Below are positions 32,584 through 45,792 of a DNA stretch of 64,000 nt, piece after piece. Positions within the stretch are counted from its first letter, which is position 1. Each line of letters begins with the position of its first letter. The position numbers and the translations under genes were made by a program. Location of the stretch: the NCBI GenBank assembly GCA_002682825.1, contig NOKP01000001.1, positions 1,266,464-1,330,463 on the forward strand. The letters are read 5' to 3'. The notes under the pieces are model-generated. The model ran no database searches. It was not told the DNA's origin and was given only the letters and a program-made list of their open reading frames with translations. This stretch comes from Neonectria sp. B-13. Lineage: Eukaryota; Ascomycota; Sordariomycetes; Hypocreales; Nectriaceae.

Positions 32584-35500
32584 ATGTCCGACGAAGTCTC
32601 CCAGTTCCTCGAGCAGGTCGAGCGCCTGCGAGGCCAGCAGATCGACGAGGAAGAGGTGCGAGCCCGTGAGCTCGAGGACTACATGGCCGCCAAACGCGAG
32701 AGGCAGGCCCGACGAGAAGGTGAGAAGGCGTCTTCCCGTTCCCGTTCCTGTTCCTGTTCCTGTTCCAAAACAAAGCTGCCTTCATCGTTGCACGGATGGC
32801 GTCGTTCTCGGCCCAGCCTTATGCTTCCCTTCCCGTGTTTACTTACGGCTTACCCTCCCCCGTTATCCCATGGCCCAGGCGTTCGCATTCGATGCGTATC
32901 TAGCTTCGTGTCCGGCGCTGCACGCCTCAGAGAGAGTCCTTCCTTTTTGCTAATATTTACACCCCCTCCTCTCAGAACGTGCCAGATCCATCTCCCCCCA
33001 AAAGTCCTCGCCCGCCAACACCCCTTCACCACGCTCGCACCGACGCAGCGTACACCTCTCGGAAGCATTGAAGCTCGAATCACCAGGTGCTATCAAGGAC
33101 GACGAGAACCACTCCCCAGCTCGAGCTTCTGCCGAGCCAGAGGGGAAGCAAGACGCCATGAGCTACCCCAGCTCCTCGCCCACCAAGGAGAACGACTCCC
33201 CCCTCGACGTCGACACAAAGCCTGCGCCAAGACCGCCCTCCCGCGGCTCTGCCTTGTCGTGGCAGCAGCGGCCCAAGTCACGGACTGGTGGCCGCCCGCT
33301 GAGCATGCTCGCGACCCAAAATGCGACCCAGAGGTCGCTGGTTGGGTCGCAGGAACCTGCGTCTGCGTCCGCCACTGAGCAGACCTTTAGCAAAGACCAG
33401 ATCGCTCAATCTCTCGGCTCCAAGGACCCCTCGTGGTTCCGCCAGACCGCTGACAGAGGAGCCAACTCTGCTGCTTACCGACGGAACCAGGTCGAGGACG
33501 ACGACCGTCTAGACATGAGCTCTGCCACGTCCCAACTACCTGGCATGACAGCCGACAAGCCCAAGCCGATCCCGCAGCCGGAGCCGGAGCCAGAGCCAAC
33601 TGTCCACACTCCAACGAAAACTCGACTTGTGAGCCCGCCCATGCTCAACCCTCCTCGCTTCGACGGCTTTGGCGATGACAAGTTCTCGGGCGAACGCTCC
33701 ATAACACCAACGGGCAGAACATCTCCCATTCGCTCCAATTCACGCTCCAACTCGCCCACGAAAGGCATGGGTGGGTTTGTACAGAGCGCCATGATGAAGA
33801 GATCGGACAGTGTCAAGCGTTGGAGTGTGGCAAGCCCTCCCGGCCTAGCACGCGTCGACACGATGGCCTCGAGCCGTGGCGGTGGTGCTCCAACAACCTC
33901 AAGACCCCAGAGCATGGTCCGATCTGAGTCGAAGACACCCACGTCTAGCAGGCCAACCTCGCGACACGGAGAGGATGAGGCCGAGGGCGATTCCACGCCC
34001 AAGGCCCCTACAATTGACACCCTCATGGATTCAAGGACGCCCAAGAACGAGGACAGGCAAGTCCCTGTGAGCCCATCCAAGACCATGGATCCTAGACGAT
34101 GGAGCCCAACCAAATCAAGCTGGCTGGAGAGCGCGTTGAACAAGCCCGACTCGCCCAAGCCGCACCACAAGTCTAACTCATCCCAGCCATCATGGATGGC
34201 TGACCTAAACAAGAACAAAGATCCTAGCGGGCGGCCCCGTCCAGGCTCCATTTCCCACAAGCACCAAGTTAGCATCGGTGGACTTATGAGGTCTTCCCCT
34301 ATGGGATCAACCGCAAAGACCAACACGACGGGACTTGGCGGAATCTACTCTCCTCCTCCCGGTGGCAACCGTCCGGCGTACGGCCAAGGCAGTCTGAACT
34401 TTTCCAAGGGCACTCCCAAGCTTGACCAGAAGGACGAGGAGGAAAAGCCAAACTCCCCAGTGCCAGAACCTGAACTTGAGCCCGAGGAGATCGAGGCAAT
34501 GCAGAAGCCTCAAGAACCAGAGAAGCAGGAACCAACAACTGGTCCCGCAGTTGGCAGTCCTCCCGCGCTCAAGCCCAAGCCGAAGACGCCCCCCAAGAAG
34601 GACTTCCGCGCCAGTTTGAGACATCGTCCAACAGGTTCAGATGCCCTGAAGGGTGATGAGCCTGAGTTCAAGAGCGTTTTCGGTACCCTGCGCCGTACCA
34701 AGACCCAGAACTATGTAGCTCCAGACGAGCTCAAGAGCAACATTCTCCGCGGGAAAGCCGGTCTCAGTACAACAGGAGGCCCCTTGAAGACGGAGCGGGT
34801 CGATGAGTTCAAAGACGCTATCCTGAAGAAGAAGGACGACTTCAAGAAGGCACAGTCGGAAGGCAAGAGCATCGCACAGAGTGCGACTATTGCAGTGGAC
34901 CGGCCTGTGCCAGAGGGACTTGTAAGGAGAGCCGAACTTGCGCATAAGAAAGACTCTGCAACAGAGCCATTCCTACCTATCAAGCCGGCTTCGCCTAAGC
35001 CCATTCCTGGTCCGAAGAGGATGCCAAGTCAGCCAATCTTGACACCCAGGACCCCTCCTGCTTCTACCGAGTCTAGCACGAGGTTTGCTCCTGAATCCAG
35101 GTCTTTGCCTAGCCTACAAAAGGAGACGAGTGCCCCATCCAGGCTACAGGGACGTGTGGGCGGTGGAGCCAAGCTCGCCGGTCGGTTCAGCCCAGCTCTC
35201 GCCGGCATGCTTGCAAGAGGGCCACCCCCGGTGGCCAACGGAGGCCAGAGCAGCGATGAGGCCAGGTCCCCAGGTGGTGCCGGTGCACCAGTGACCGAGC
35301 CAACCGCTCCCGGGCCCCAGCTGACGCACATGACCAAGGGTCGAGCGCGAGGACCCAGAAGAAAGGCGCCGACTACTGCATCTACCCCAGCAGCTGCTAC
35401 TAAGACCTCAACTGAGGAGCCCAAGGCTGTACTGGAAGAGAAGCCCGAGCCGGCTTCTCCAGTACCAATGGCGTCCCGTGAGGTAGAGAAGCCCGTCTCG

Positions 35501-37461
35501 GTCGAGAAGACCGAGCCAACCCCTGGCCCTTTTTCCATCCGGCAGCAGGTTGCTGCAAAGGCTGCTCTCCGTAGCAAGCCCACTCCTTTCAAGCAGCCGG
35601 AGCAAGACATCGTTTCAGCTCCGAAGCAGAGAACTCCCTCGTTCCCTCGCAAGCAAACCACAGCCACCGAGCCAGCTGGCGACTTCCCATCTCCCCTTAG
35701 GATACAAAAGACTGGAGACGCTGCTTCTCAGCCTAGCTCGCCCAAGAAGCTCGACACAAAGCGGGTTTCGAAGTTCATGGATGAGGGAGCACCCATCTCC
35801 GAGCCTGTCAGGGAACCAGCTCGGCTCACGCATCAGCGAACCGGATCTCGGTCGCCTGTCAAGATGTTCCAGCGACCACTCCCAGAGCCGGAACTGGCGT
35901 CTTCTCCTAAGTTTGAGCAACGACCACTGCCCGAGCCATCATCCCCACAGAGGCGACCGCTGCCAGAGCCGCAACCGCCGTCTCCTACCAAGGTTGATAG
36001 TGACCCGATCGTCTCAGTGAAGAACGCCACCGCTATGTTTGGAGGTGCTTCACTACGATCTCCGCCTTCGGCTTCCAAGTCAACTTTCGATGGCCCTCTC
36101 CCTGACCTGGAGGTTGCGAAGACACCCTCGAGAGTGGCCACTCGCCCTCTACCTGTCCCTCCATCCAAGGAGCCCAGGTCACCCCCTGCCGTGTCATCAC
36201 CTTCGCCCAAGCAAGGAAATGACGTGGCGGCGTTGCTCAACGATTTCTTCGGATCAAAGCAATCTAGAACGGCGCCTTACAAGGTTGATACCGCTGAGCT
36301 TCTCATGAACCGTCCCTCGAATGGCTCCAAGATCCAACCCCTGAGCTTCCAGACGTTCCAAATTTCGGGACAGGGCAAGAAGACTCCCGTTTCTTCTCAC
36401 TATGAGCGTGTGCTCTTCGAGCAGGAGATGTACATCTGCCCTCACAGCTTCACTAACGAGGCTGGCTGGAAGCGACTTGAGGTCTACTTCTGGATCGGCG
36501 ACGAAGTTCCCGAGTCGGCGGCAGAGGACGCGCTCATCTTCGTGCAGAGGGAGGTCAAGGCCCTGGGCGCCAAGCTAGTCAAGATTCAGCAAGGCAAGGA
36601 GACGGCTGAATTTCTGCAAGCTATGGGCGGCGTCATCATCGTCAGAAGGGGATCAAGCAACAAGTTTGACTCGCTCGCCACCAACATGCTCTGTGGCCGA
36701 CGCTTCCTGGGCCAGGTCGCCTTCGACGAGGTCGACTTCGCCCCAGCTAACCTCTGCGCCGGCTTTCCCTATCTCATCTCCCACGGCGGCAAATGCTATC
36801 TCTGGAAGGGCAAGGGCAGCGATGTAGCCGAGTTGAGCTGCGCCCGGCTGATTGGCATGGAGCTCTCACTCACTGGAGAGTTGATTGAGTACGACGACGG
36901 CAGCGAGCCTGCGTCCTTCTGGGCTCTTTTCGGGGGAGGATCGAAGCTCGGCTCGGCAGACCACTGGAGACTGAAGCCCAACTATGCCAAGTACAGCAGC
37001 AGACTCTTCTGCTCGGACGCAAACACGCGGCAACAGGTACGTCCCTTTTCCTTCTCCTCTCTTGAACTAGTCTGCTAACATAATGTCTCTAGGTCTTCGA
37101 GGTCACCCCTTTCAACCAGCGGGATCTCTCTGTCGAGCACATCTACGTGCTTGATGCCTTCTTCGAGATGTACATCATTGTCGGTGGTCGCGCACAGGAC
37201 CAATACTCGTCCTTCCGCAATGCCCTCGACTTTGCTCAGGAGTACGCCATTCTTGCCTCAGGCATGGAGGACCGTCCCTTCGTCCCCATCTCCACCGTTG
37301 TCCTCGAGGGTGTCCCTCGCGACCTCAAGCGCGTCTTCCGCACCTGGCGCGACGAGCTTAGTCCCACCGCCACAAGCGCCCCTGCCTCGGGTACGCCCAA
37401 GCGCGTGAGGAGTCTGCGAGTTGTGTCCCTGACGCAGGCGCTGCAGGCATTCAACGAGTAG
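32584..37461 (+). CDS. Gelsolin-repeat protein with long disordered DUF4045-type region
   Basis: Probable actin-associated protein. Three exons (32584-32719, 32976-37036, 37093-37461; introns 256 and 56 bp) give 1521 residues. The first exon encodes a coiled, charged start (MSDEVSQFLEQVERLRGQQ) that fits the family. Residues about 50-1150 are Ser/Pro/Lys-rich with many SPTK, SPSK and PLPEP motifs, matching the fungal DUF4045 type. The C-terminal 360 residues contain gelsolin-like folds: ERVLFEQEMYIC, VYFWIGDEVPESAAEDALIF, then AGFPYLISHGGKCYLWKGKG, and, across intron 2, QQVFEVTPFNQRDLSVEHIY and VLDAFFEMYIIVGG. PLPEP-rich clusters near residues 1000-1050 could bind SH3 or profilin-like partners (inferred). 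The actin-binding role is inferred from the fold only. Confidence 0.9.
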
Positions 37462-38101
37462 GCCGCGGATGATAGAAGGGGGCAGTCGCGTTGCTTCGCT
37501 TGGCGATGTGAGGTTGTTTGTTGTGTGTTGGGTGTTGTGTTAGTCTGCTCTGCCCTTGCAATGCTTGGTTCAATGCATCATGAGATCTAGGGATGGATGG
37601 CTGGCGATTTTGGAGTTTACTATTTGGTTGCATCCGCAGGTGGACAAGGGGCGCGGGGACGATGAAAAGCATGTGTGGCATACCCTCTGCATACCTCCGG
37701 GATAGTTCAGCATAATCACAACCTCGTTTCAAACGGCTTGAAATGTATGCATGTTAATTTCATGGATCTAAGCTGCGTGTCCATGCACGATGCTTCTATT
37801 CGTCTTATCCTGAAAAGAGAAGAGCCCATACGATAAGAAAATCCATAACCAGAAACAAAGAGCAGTGGTTTGCTCGGTTCGTGGGAGCGTACGTCGCCGC
37901 ATACGTCTATGGGGGTATCAAATGGCTATCTCGAGTCTTTATCCGACATGACTCCCCTTCCAACCCACCTGAAAATGAAACTCGTCATCTCGTGCTGTCT
38001 TCCCTCCCGCACGCTCTTACTACTTCTACTGGCCAGCCCTGGTTCTACGCATGTCGTTTCATGGTCTAGCGGCATAGTTTGATGTGGATGTGAGGAGGCT
38101 C
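37462..38101. other. Intergenic region between convergent gelsolin-repeat and SLC1 genes
   Basis: 3' flanks of two convergent genes. No gene or repeat seen. Confidence 0.55.
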
Positions 38102-39071
38102 TCATTGGGACAGAGCGTTGACGTCGATACCGGTGCTCTTGGCAGTGGGGTTGGCACTCTCGACGGGCACGGCGATGCGTCGGCCTGGGATCGTGGCGGT
38201 GAGCCTGATGAGCTCCTCGAGCATGTTGTCGCGTGTTGTGCGAGTCAGCTCGTCAACGTCGGCGGAAGTGAGGCCCTGGGTGGGGATGGGGTCGAGGACT
38301 AGCGAGTACATGTTAGACTAAAGGAACAGTTGAGCCGGGCGCAGAAAAGAGGTTACTCTTAATAGGAATCTTGCCGGCGTTGAATACAAATTCCTTGAAA
38401 TAGAGCACGTGGCTGTAGTTTGCGACAACGCAGGGGACAATGGGGACACCGGCCTGGACAGCCAGGTGGAAAGCGCCTTTCTTGAAGGGCAGCAGCATGG
38501 GTTCCTTGGCGTACGAGCGAGTGCCCTCGGGGAACATGTAGACACTCTGGCGCTTGTTCTTGATCTCTTCGGCCGCGCCCTGCATGGCCCCGCGAGCGTC
38601 CTTGGCGTTCTTGCGGTCGATGAAGATTGAGCCGCTCAGAGTCATGAACCAGCCGAGGAAGGGAGTCCGCTTGAGAGAGGCCTTGGCGGTGATGCTGCAG
38701 TATTTGGGGAACATGGTACCCAGCATGAGGACGTCGAGCTCGGTCTGGTGGTTTCCAATGAAGACGGCGGGGCGAGTAGAGCCAAGGATATTCTTGGGGT
38801 CGTCAATGACGAACTCGACACCGGCGACAAGGCGAAAGATGAGCCAGAAGGATCGGCCGGCGGCCCATTGGGAAATGCCCTGGTAGCCGGCGAGGGTGAG
38901 TGCGATGGAGACGAAGACACCGTAGAGGGCGGAAAACATCACGGCCATGTAGAAGGCGAGGCAGCGAGCGACGAAGCCGGCCTTGGGGATGGCGAGGGAC
39001 AGGATGTAGAAGAAGACGGTGAGTGCGGCGTAGCCGACTAGGAAGTAGGAGATGGCGCTTGAGAAGGACAT
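38102..39071 (-). CDS. SLC1: 1-acyl-sn-glycerol-3-phosphate acyltransferase (lysophosphatidic acid acyltransferase)
   Basis: Transfers an acyl chain from acyl-CoA to lysophosphatidic acid, making phosphatidic acid in the ER, the precursor of phospholipids and triacylglycerol. Two exons (39071-38357 and 38298-38102, read on the minus strand) are separated by a 58-bp intron with a CTAAC branch site, giving 303 residues; yeast Slc1 has 303. The join reads KIPIKILDPIPTQGL, as the family requires. Two N-terminal hydrophobic segments (about 8-28 and 33-63) are followed by the catalytic HX4D motif, NHQTELD at 107-113. The glycerol-phosphate-binding FPEGTR lies at 180-185, with KGAFHLAVQAGVPIVP after it. 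The upstream in-frame extension to 39278 is rejected because the ATG used here begins the membrane segment and has a usable context. Confidence 0.95.
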
Positions 39072-40477
39072 GGTGGCGGTTTGTGTCCGTCTCTGTCGAG
39101 AGGGACTAGATAGATGGTCGGCGTTGGACCACTCGCTCGCGAGGGAGAGGAGGAAGTGGAATTCGAGAGGGGATCGAGATCGAAGAGGTTGAATAGACTC
39201 GACGAGGGCGAAGGAAGAAAGGAGGGTTTGGTGGGGTGGTTGGTTGTTGGTTGTTGAGCTGGGTTGAGGCTCTTTCACGCGGCGGGCGGTAGCGGCGGAC
39301 GGCGATTCGGCGGGGTCCTTGATTTTTGCTAGTGTAGGTAGTGGGAGGGAGAAGGTCCAGATGCAACTCTCAAGGAGAGGACGGGAGAAGGAAAAGAAAA
39401 AGAGGATAACACGGCACTACCGCAAGGTCATGGCTCATACAACAAGGGAAAGAAAAGAAAGAAAGGACCGGAGAGCTGGACGAGGTATCCAAGGGAAAAT
39501 GGCAAAAAGGCCGTTGCAGCGGGAGTGCGGGCACGGGCACGGGATCGGAGAGGGAAAACGGGGGTTTCGGGGTAGCTGCGGAAAATCGTCGACAGGTGAC
39601 GGGGGAAGGAGAAAGCGCGCGCCCTGATTGGCCGCCCGGGCATGTCACGGTCGAACGTGCACCGATGGCTTGTGACAGCCTTGTCTTAGTCAGCCACGCC
39701 CCATGTCCCATACCGATGAACCGGTGCAAGTATCGGTCTAATTGGTCCTGAGACATATCGAGACGGGGGATCTTGGCTGACTGGCTCTCTCAGCTGGGAG
39801 TCTCCGAGACAGGTGGGCCATCGGGTGGAAGGAGAGACATTGCGGCTTGTTCAGCTTGCCACGATTCAGTGAACATCTCAGCGCCGTGACGTTGACTTAG
39901 TACTGTACCGAGTACTTCGCACACAGACCTCGGCTGACCCATAACTTATGGCATTGTTCCTGGCTTTAGAATTGGGTTGGGGGGAAGAAGACATGACAAT
40001 CACGTGGCAGTCTTTTCCCCCGCCCCAACCGTTTGCTTTAGCCCCATGCTCTCCAGGTACCAGGCAAAATACGTCATAAAACGATAACAACTAAAGGAGC
40101 AAACCGATGGCGAAGCCAATGCGAAGAAAGGAGGCCAATTTTCTCCATTTTGTTTGGCACTAGTACCTTACCTCATAATACAATACGCCGTGCTTTCTAC
40201 CGAAACTCTCATCGCACCAATCCATCCTCATTAGCCTGGGCTGGCAGAAAGCCACGACAGCTTCCCCTTCGAGGATCTGCAAATTTCTCCTTTCCACACC
40301 AGTGCCCTTCTGTGGTAGTCCTGTAATCGTTGCGTCAACTCTCTGGCTGTCCCCGGGCAAGAAGATCGGGCCCTTAGTACCGCCCCTTTTACTCAAAGTC
40401 GCGTCACCAGGTCGTGATACACGGAGGTGCAAATGTAAGGACTTGATATTTGGAATGCTCGAGTTAATGTAGACAAG

Positions 40478-40534
40478 TGTTCCAACCCTCCCACAAGTGT
40501 TCCAACCCTCCCGCAAATGTTCCAACCCTCCCAC
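40478..40534. repeat. Tandem repeat of a 20-nt unit, nearly three copies
   Basis: The unit TGTTCCAACCCTCCCACAAG at 40478 is followed by a copy at 40498 with two changes and a partial copy at 40518. It lies in non-coding DNA. Recent slippage or unequal exchange is likely because the units are nearly identical. Confidence 0.9.
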
Positions 40535-41005
40535 TGTACCCAGGATCTCAATCACCTCGTCGCTCCAATCTTGTCTCGTTGTCTGCCTAAAGGCATCTGG
40601 TAGTTTGGTAGCGAAGGATCGAAACCTAAAGAGAATTTTTCCTTTTGTTAGCCCCGGTGAATGTCACGGGTCGGCTAAGCAGGTGCGGTGGCAAGGAAAA
40701 CCCAGAAGGGAAAAAAAAAGTACCCGACTTCCTCTCTCCGGAGACACCTCTCAGATGGATGACACTGGCCATCACCGCGCTTACGCTAAGCTAATTGCGT
40801 GCGCTCTGTAGATTTATGGTATCTTCACTGAAGGTCCCACGGATCACTGAGAAAGTCCATACCTTGGATGACACGCTCATCAGTGATGAGACGATGCCTT
40901 GTATGTCGACCCTAACTGGGACTCGACGATGAAACAACGGCGCACATGTCTTCTGAGATGATGCCATTTCTTGTGGTTGATGGTGAAAGGCGAAATGGAA
41001 AGGGG

Positions 41006-41143
41006 GATGACGAGCAGGACGACGACGACGAGCAGGACGACGACGAAGAGGACGACGACGACGAAGAGGACGACGAGGACGACGAGGACGACGAGGATGA
41101 CGAGGACGACGAGGACGACGAGGACGACGAGGACGACGAGGAC
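41006..41143 (+). repeat. GAC/GAG trinucleotide microsatellite
   Basis: About 45 in-phase triplets, almost all GAC, GAG or GAA. One forward frame reads nearly pure Asp/Glu and one reverse frame reads nearly pure Ser. The last third is a regular 9-nt GAGGACGAC unit. The 82-codon frame around it (40946-41194) has an ATG and a basic end but no other sign of being a gene. Confidence 0.9.
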
Positions 41144-43142
41144 GGCAAGAAGTGGAAGAAGTGGAAGACGACAGATGTTTCAGAGCAAGCTTGAGAGAGA
41201 AGATGCAGATGGAGATGGAAGATGGAGATGGAATCAGAAGACGCTGGGGGGCGGGTTGAAGGTGGTTTTTGTAGTCGAATGCAATAGGGATTGGACTTTC
41301 TGTTTCTTCTGACGATGGAAGGCGGTTCCTACCCCTAGGATGAACTTAAGTAGATGAGATAGGAAGGATAGCTCTTGGTAGGGAAGAGATGAGGCAGGTC
41401 GCTCACTTCTTTCCTCCCTCCTGTTATATCGGCGGCAGGCATACCCTCCCCTTGCTGCTGGTTCTGTGTGCTACTGCACAGATACCAACTGCCTTACTTG
41501 GAAACAGATGTAAAGCAAGACTGAGGAAGGTGTTGTCTTGCCTTATGATCACCGCATGGACAGTTTTCGTTGCATAGCTCATGCCGGACGGAAGTCGGGG
41601 AACGGGTTTACGAAATGCACAAACTTGTGCAGGAGGCTACGCGGTAGTTACAGCTTGATGGTAGATCTGGCCCTGCAGAGTCACGAACACAAGATCAGCC
41701 ATTCTGGAGCAATGGATGCATAGTACTTTCCCACCATTGCTCAGAACCGCCCACCAGACAGCGGCGCGTCATCTCCGACATGATCTCGAAGTGACCTGGA
41801 CTCTTTGCTTCTGCCCCTTCCTTGGTCTGCCCATGTTCCACCCTGTGTTAGATGTACCTAGCTCTCTTTTTGACCGTGTACTTGACCAGAAATACACAAG
41901 AGATGGCCATAATAGCAGAACGTTTTGGAGCTTCTGCAAAACGGCTACATCAGGCAATATCAATAGAAGGCGGTTTAATGAGTATGACTACTGAACAACA
42001 ACAATGCATCTGAAAAGCACAGGATATACCATGCAACAGTAAGCCCAGAGGAATTTTGTGTGGATGTCAAATTTCAGCCATAAGTTGCCCTTGAGACTTC
42101 CATGGAACTTAGGGGCGGGATTGCCAGCAAGTAGACGAACCAGGAGGGCGCAGTGAAACCCACCAAGGCAGTGTTAGCCTCCATTACCATGGGCTTCCGT
42201 GCTCTATCAGACCGACAGCCCGTGCTACGAGATCCGTTCATTATCGTAATTGTTAGTTGCATCATGTCAATGGAAGCATACATACTAGGTAGGAGAATCC
42301 TCTCATTGGTGACTTTGGAGACAGACTTCAAACCAGAAAACTACCTGTCTTATAATGCGAGGGTGACATAGGCAGACAGACTGTAACCGCACGCACGTAA
42401 CTGTCAGGCCATACTTCCAGGCCTTGGCCTCCATCCTCGCAATACTGCAACCTACCGATTCGTATATTCGAGCTATCGGATATCACGGGGTCGAGCCGAG
42501 CACACCCTTCCGTGTAAGCCAGTGGCCCAACCTCCACCAGGGTTCCAACATGTGAAATGAGAATTGACGAGTATATAATTCAAGTTTTCTTTCATCTAAA
42601 GCCAGCATAATATTTGTTTCTGGTCGACTCTAGCGCGTCGCGAGCTACCTATCGTCGTCATCTCTCAGCATCATCCCGCGTCTCGCATCACGTGAAAACG
42701 GCCCAGGCAACCAGGGTCGCCTATCGGGTCGCCTACCGGCACATGTAACCACTGTACGCTAACACCACCTCCGCTGTAGTCTCCTAGACTCCCGCCCCTA
42801 GGTGCGCACCTGCACTGAGCCGCCCATTCGCACGCTCCAACCACCAAACCCTACCATCGCCAACGTCCATCCTGCATCCACCCGCAAGGCCCGCCGCTCC
42901 CATTGCGACAGCCTCTCCTATCTGTGCCCCCGCCTGGGCCTCGCGTTGTATTGAATCCAGCTCTGCGACAACTAATTTGCTTCATCTGAATATCCGTCCA
43001 AGACTCCTGCGTTATCCATCGATCCTGCTTGCTTCGCCGTATTCTCCTCGTCTTGGTCATCACAGCTCGTCTGGTCGACCGAGCTCTCCTTGTTCCAACG
43101 CCCGCTCAGCCCCCATATGATGCGACTCGCTCGATAGTCGTC

Positions 43143-45122
43143 ATGGCATCCTCTCGCAGAGGACAACCCTCCCTCTCCGTCCGCATGCCTTCCAACCAAC
43201 CCCACGACCGGCCTCCGATCGCCGCCCTTTTCCTCATCCACTTCGACGTCAAAGCTGGCTACACCATCGTTTGGAAGCAGTCCGCTCCCGGCGTCGAACT
43301 CGAGGGTCTCGTAGAGTACAAGTCTCTGCCCTCGGGTCTTCACACCGTCTCCAACGACCTCATCTACTTCGTCCACGATGGCGGCCACGCCGGCCTCAGC
43401 GCCTTTATCAATATGCCCTGTGACGAGGAGGAGGCCCGTCATGCCAGGATGATTGCTGTTGGTGTCTTGGTGCCTCTCAGCTATGGCCGCTTAGGCCGCT
43501 CCTGGAGGCATGCTGAGGCATTGAAGGGCATGGCTGCGTACGTCTCCCCTTAGTCGCATCTTCTCACAAAGACCATCATGACTGACAAGTTCACCTAGTA
43601 CACTCGCTGAAGATCGCAAGAACACTGGCTTACTCGAAGATTACTGGACCGCCAACAAAGAGAAGCCTGGCCAAGTTCACCGACGCCTCTCAGGCGAGAC
43701 ACCCGTGAGCTCGCCTCTAATCCCTTCCCAGACCCTAGGCCGCAACGGTCACACCCGCAACCGCTCCGCATCCGACGGCACCTCGATAATTCCCGCCGGC
43801 CACAGGCTCTCCCCATATCATCCCGCTTGGAGCCTCACCAGCCTGTTGGACAAGTTCGGCCCCCTCATTTTTCCTATTCATCGCGCTGCCTTGCTCCGGA
43901 AGCGCATATTAATTTCTTGTCATGCGCCGGTCCACGAGATTTGTGATTTTGGTAAGTGAACCAGATTGCGTCGTCATCCCTAAAAGGCCGTCTCTCTGTC
44001 TAACACACCCCAGTATATAACATCTCTGTTCTCTCGAACATCCCCCTGTCCGTCACAGACATATTACCTAACTCATCACCAACTCAACGCCTGAGACCAC
44101 TCTTCTCCATTGGTGTCCATGACATTCCTTTCCTCATGGAGGACTTTGAGGCGTCCAAGCGCGAACGCAGCAACGAGGACGCTGTGGATGATGAGGCGGG
44201 CTCTGGGTGGATCGCCTGTACCACCGATAGCATCCTCGCCATGAAGGATACCCTGTGGGACATGCTTGTCACTATCCCTCCCGACTACTCCTCCAATGCT
44301 GTGGAACGTGTCTGGCCTCTTGTGGAGTGTCCTCGCGGCCAACCTGTGAAGGCCACCCAGCGTGACCTCCGCCGCTTCACCTCACTCAAGAACGGCCTCG
44401 AGCGTCTCTCCGTCGCTACTACAAATTTCGCTCCCGCTCCAGAGTCCCCCTCCACGGACACTCCACCCGTGCGCCTCTCCAGTCAGTCGACCCGTGTGGT
44501 CCGGGACCCTCGCGACGACGCCGTGGAGCAGATCGTTGAGCCCCTGACATGGACCGCCCTGGCCTACAACGGCTACATGTGGTGGGCTAGCGCCGGCGAA
44601 CAGCTCCGCTCCGAAGAGCAAGAGGAGGCATCCCGTGACGCCGCCCTCCTCACTGACCTGGAGCCAACCCCGATGTCCATGCCCCGGCCTTCCTCCCGCT
44701 CTGAGCCTCTCTCCGACTCCCTCTCTTCCCTTGCTGCCACCCGCCGCACCGCCTCCGACGACACCAACGAGGCCCGTCTTGAGCTCGCCACCATCGCCTA
44801 CTTCCACCGTCTCACCACACAGATCCTCTCCGTCCTTGGTGATCTCGCCGACAGCCAGGACGGGGCCTACAGCGACGCGGACGACGAGGACGACTCCTCC
44901 CAGCCTTCCTCCACTGCTGAGAACGCCCCACTCCGACCAGGAGACCTCGACGCCGACGCCGATGCCATCCGTGTCGACAGCCATGCCCTGGAGAACATGG
45001 GCCTCGATGTCTGGAGCAACTCCGACGCCCTCTTCGTTCATGAGCTCGCTACCAAGTACTTTGGACGACCTGCCCGTACCGAGAGTAAGGGCGTCGAGGT
45101 GTGCGGCGTGAGGGTGTGTTGA
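43143..45122 (+). CDS. DENN-related LCHN-type protein (DENND11/DUF2347 with DUF4484 tail)
   Basis: Likely a regulator of Rab-type small GTPases, as DENN-fold proteins usually are, but this branch has no settled target. Three exons (43143-43537, 43599-43951, 44014-45122; introns 61 and 62 bp) give 618 residues. The N-terminal domain opens with PPIAALFLIHFDVKAGYTIV and includes YFVHDGGHAGLSAF and IAVGVLVPLSYGRLGRSW, the longin/DENN-like beginning of LCHN proteins. ISCHAPVHEICDF and the join into VYNISVLSNIP continue it. The C-terminal half has PLTWTALAYNGYMWWASAGE, a Ser/Asp-rich linker, and a final FHRLTTQILSVLGDL and VHELATKYF block. The ATG in GTCATGGCATC is preferred over an upstream in-frame one. 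Confidence 0.87.
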
Positions 45123-45792
45123 AAAGAATACCAGCCAAGTCATGTCATGTTCACGTTGAAAGAGACGAAGCTGGACTTGCGTCTTGAAGATTTGTACCAG
45201 CGGCAACGCAAGTCCCGGAGTACCCAAAATAGGTTTGAGGAAAGGTCCAGTCCCAGATGTATGAACAAAAACCCAACATGCCTATGAGACGCGGCCAGGT
45301 TCGGCGCAAGGGAATGGATCAAAGCATCATGGATAGTAGCGATTTTATCATCTTTCTTGTCTTTCATTATTCCTCTTCCATTGACTGCAACAGAGTGTTG
45401 ATACGGTATAGTTAAATCGCGGTTCCAACACCAACTTCAAAGGGTGAATGAAGACTATCCCTCGCCATTTCCCGTTTATATGCTGTGGAGAATAATTCCA
45501 GACGCGAGAGGAAAGAGAACAATCAGCGCAAGAGAGACTACAACAGTTATGATAGATAATACCCTAAACACCCTGGAACTCCCAAAAACCCTGTGCGGTG
45601 CAAAGAATGACACAATGACAGCGAAAATTTATCCTCACGATGCCACTTTTCCCCCTGCTTGTCTCCCTGCCTGAGTGCTATCAAAAGCATTTCAGCTTTC
45701 TTTTGCAAAACAAAGACGCTTTGGCGAACAAATACAAGACGAGGACCAAGCCCACGTCAACACCCCATCCGCTGTGGGTGGGCTGAATCCAG
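45123..45792. other. Intergenic region between convergent DENN-type and SEC63 genes
   Basis: 3' flanks of two genes that converge. No gene seen. Confidence 0.55.

Larger units (their letters stand above)
39072..43142. other. Four-kilobase intergenic region between divergent SLC1 and DENN-type genes
   Basis: The two genes face away from each other, so both promoters lie here. The part nearest SLC1 (39072-39420) is purine-rich on the plus strand, the complement of a CT-rich promoter. No gene is supported between. It contains a 20-nt tandem repeat and an acidic-coding trinucleotide repeat, both listed. The part nearest 43142 (42600 onward) is C- and CT-rich again and should be the promoter and leader of the DENN-type gene. 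Confidence 0.5.

Noticed and set aside
33475..34326. 283-codon minus-strand ORF inside the gelsolin-repeat gene
   Set aside because: Opposite a Ser/Pro-rich coding region whose composition leaves antisense stops rare.
40912..41148. Poly-Ser ORF on the minus strand
   Set aside because: Translation of the complement of the GAC/GAG microsatellite.
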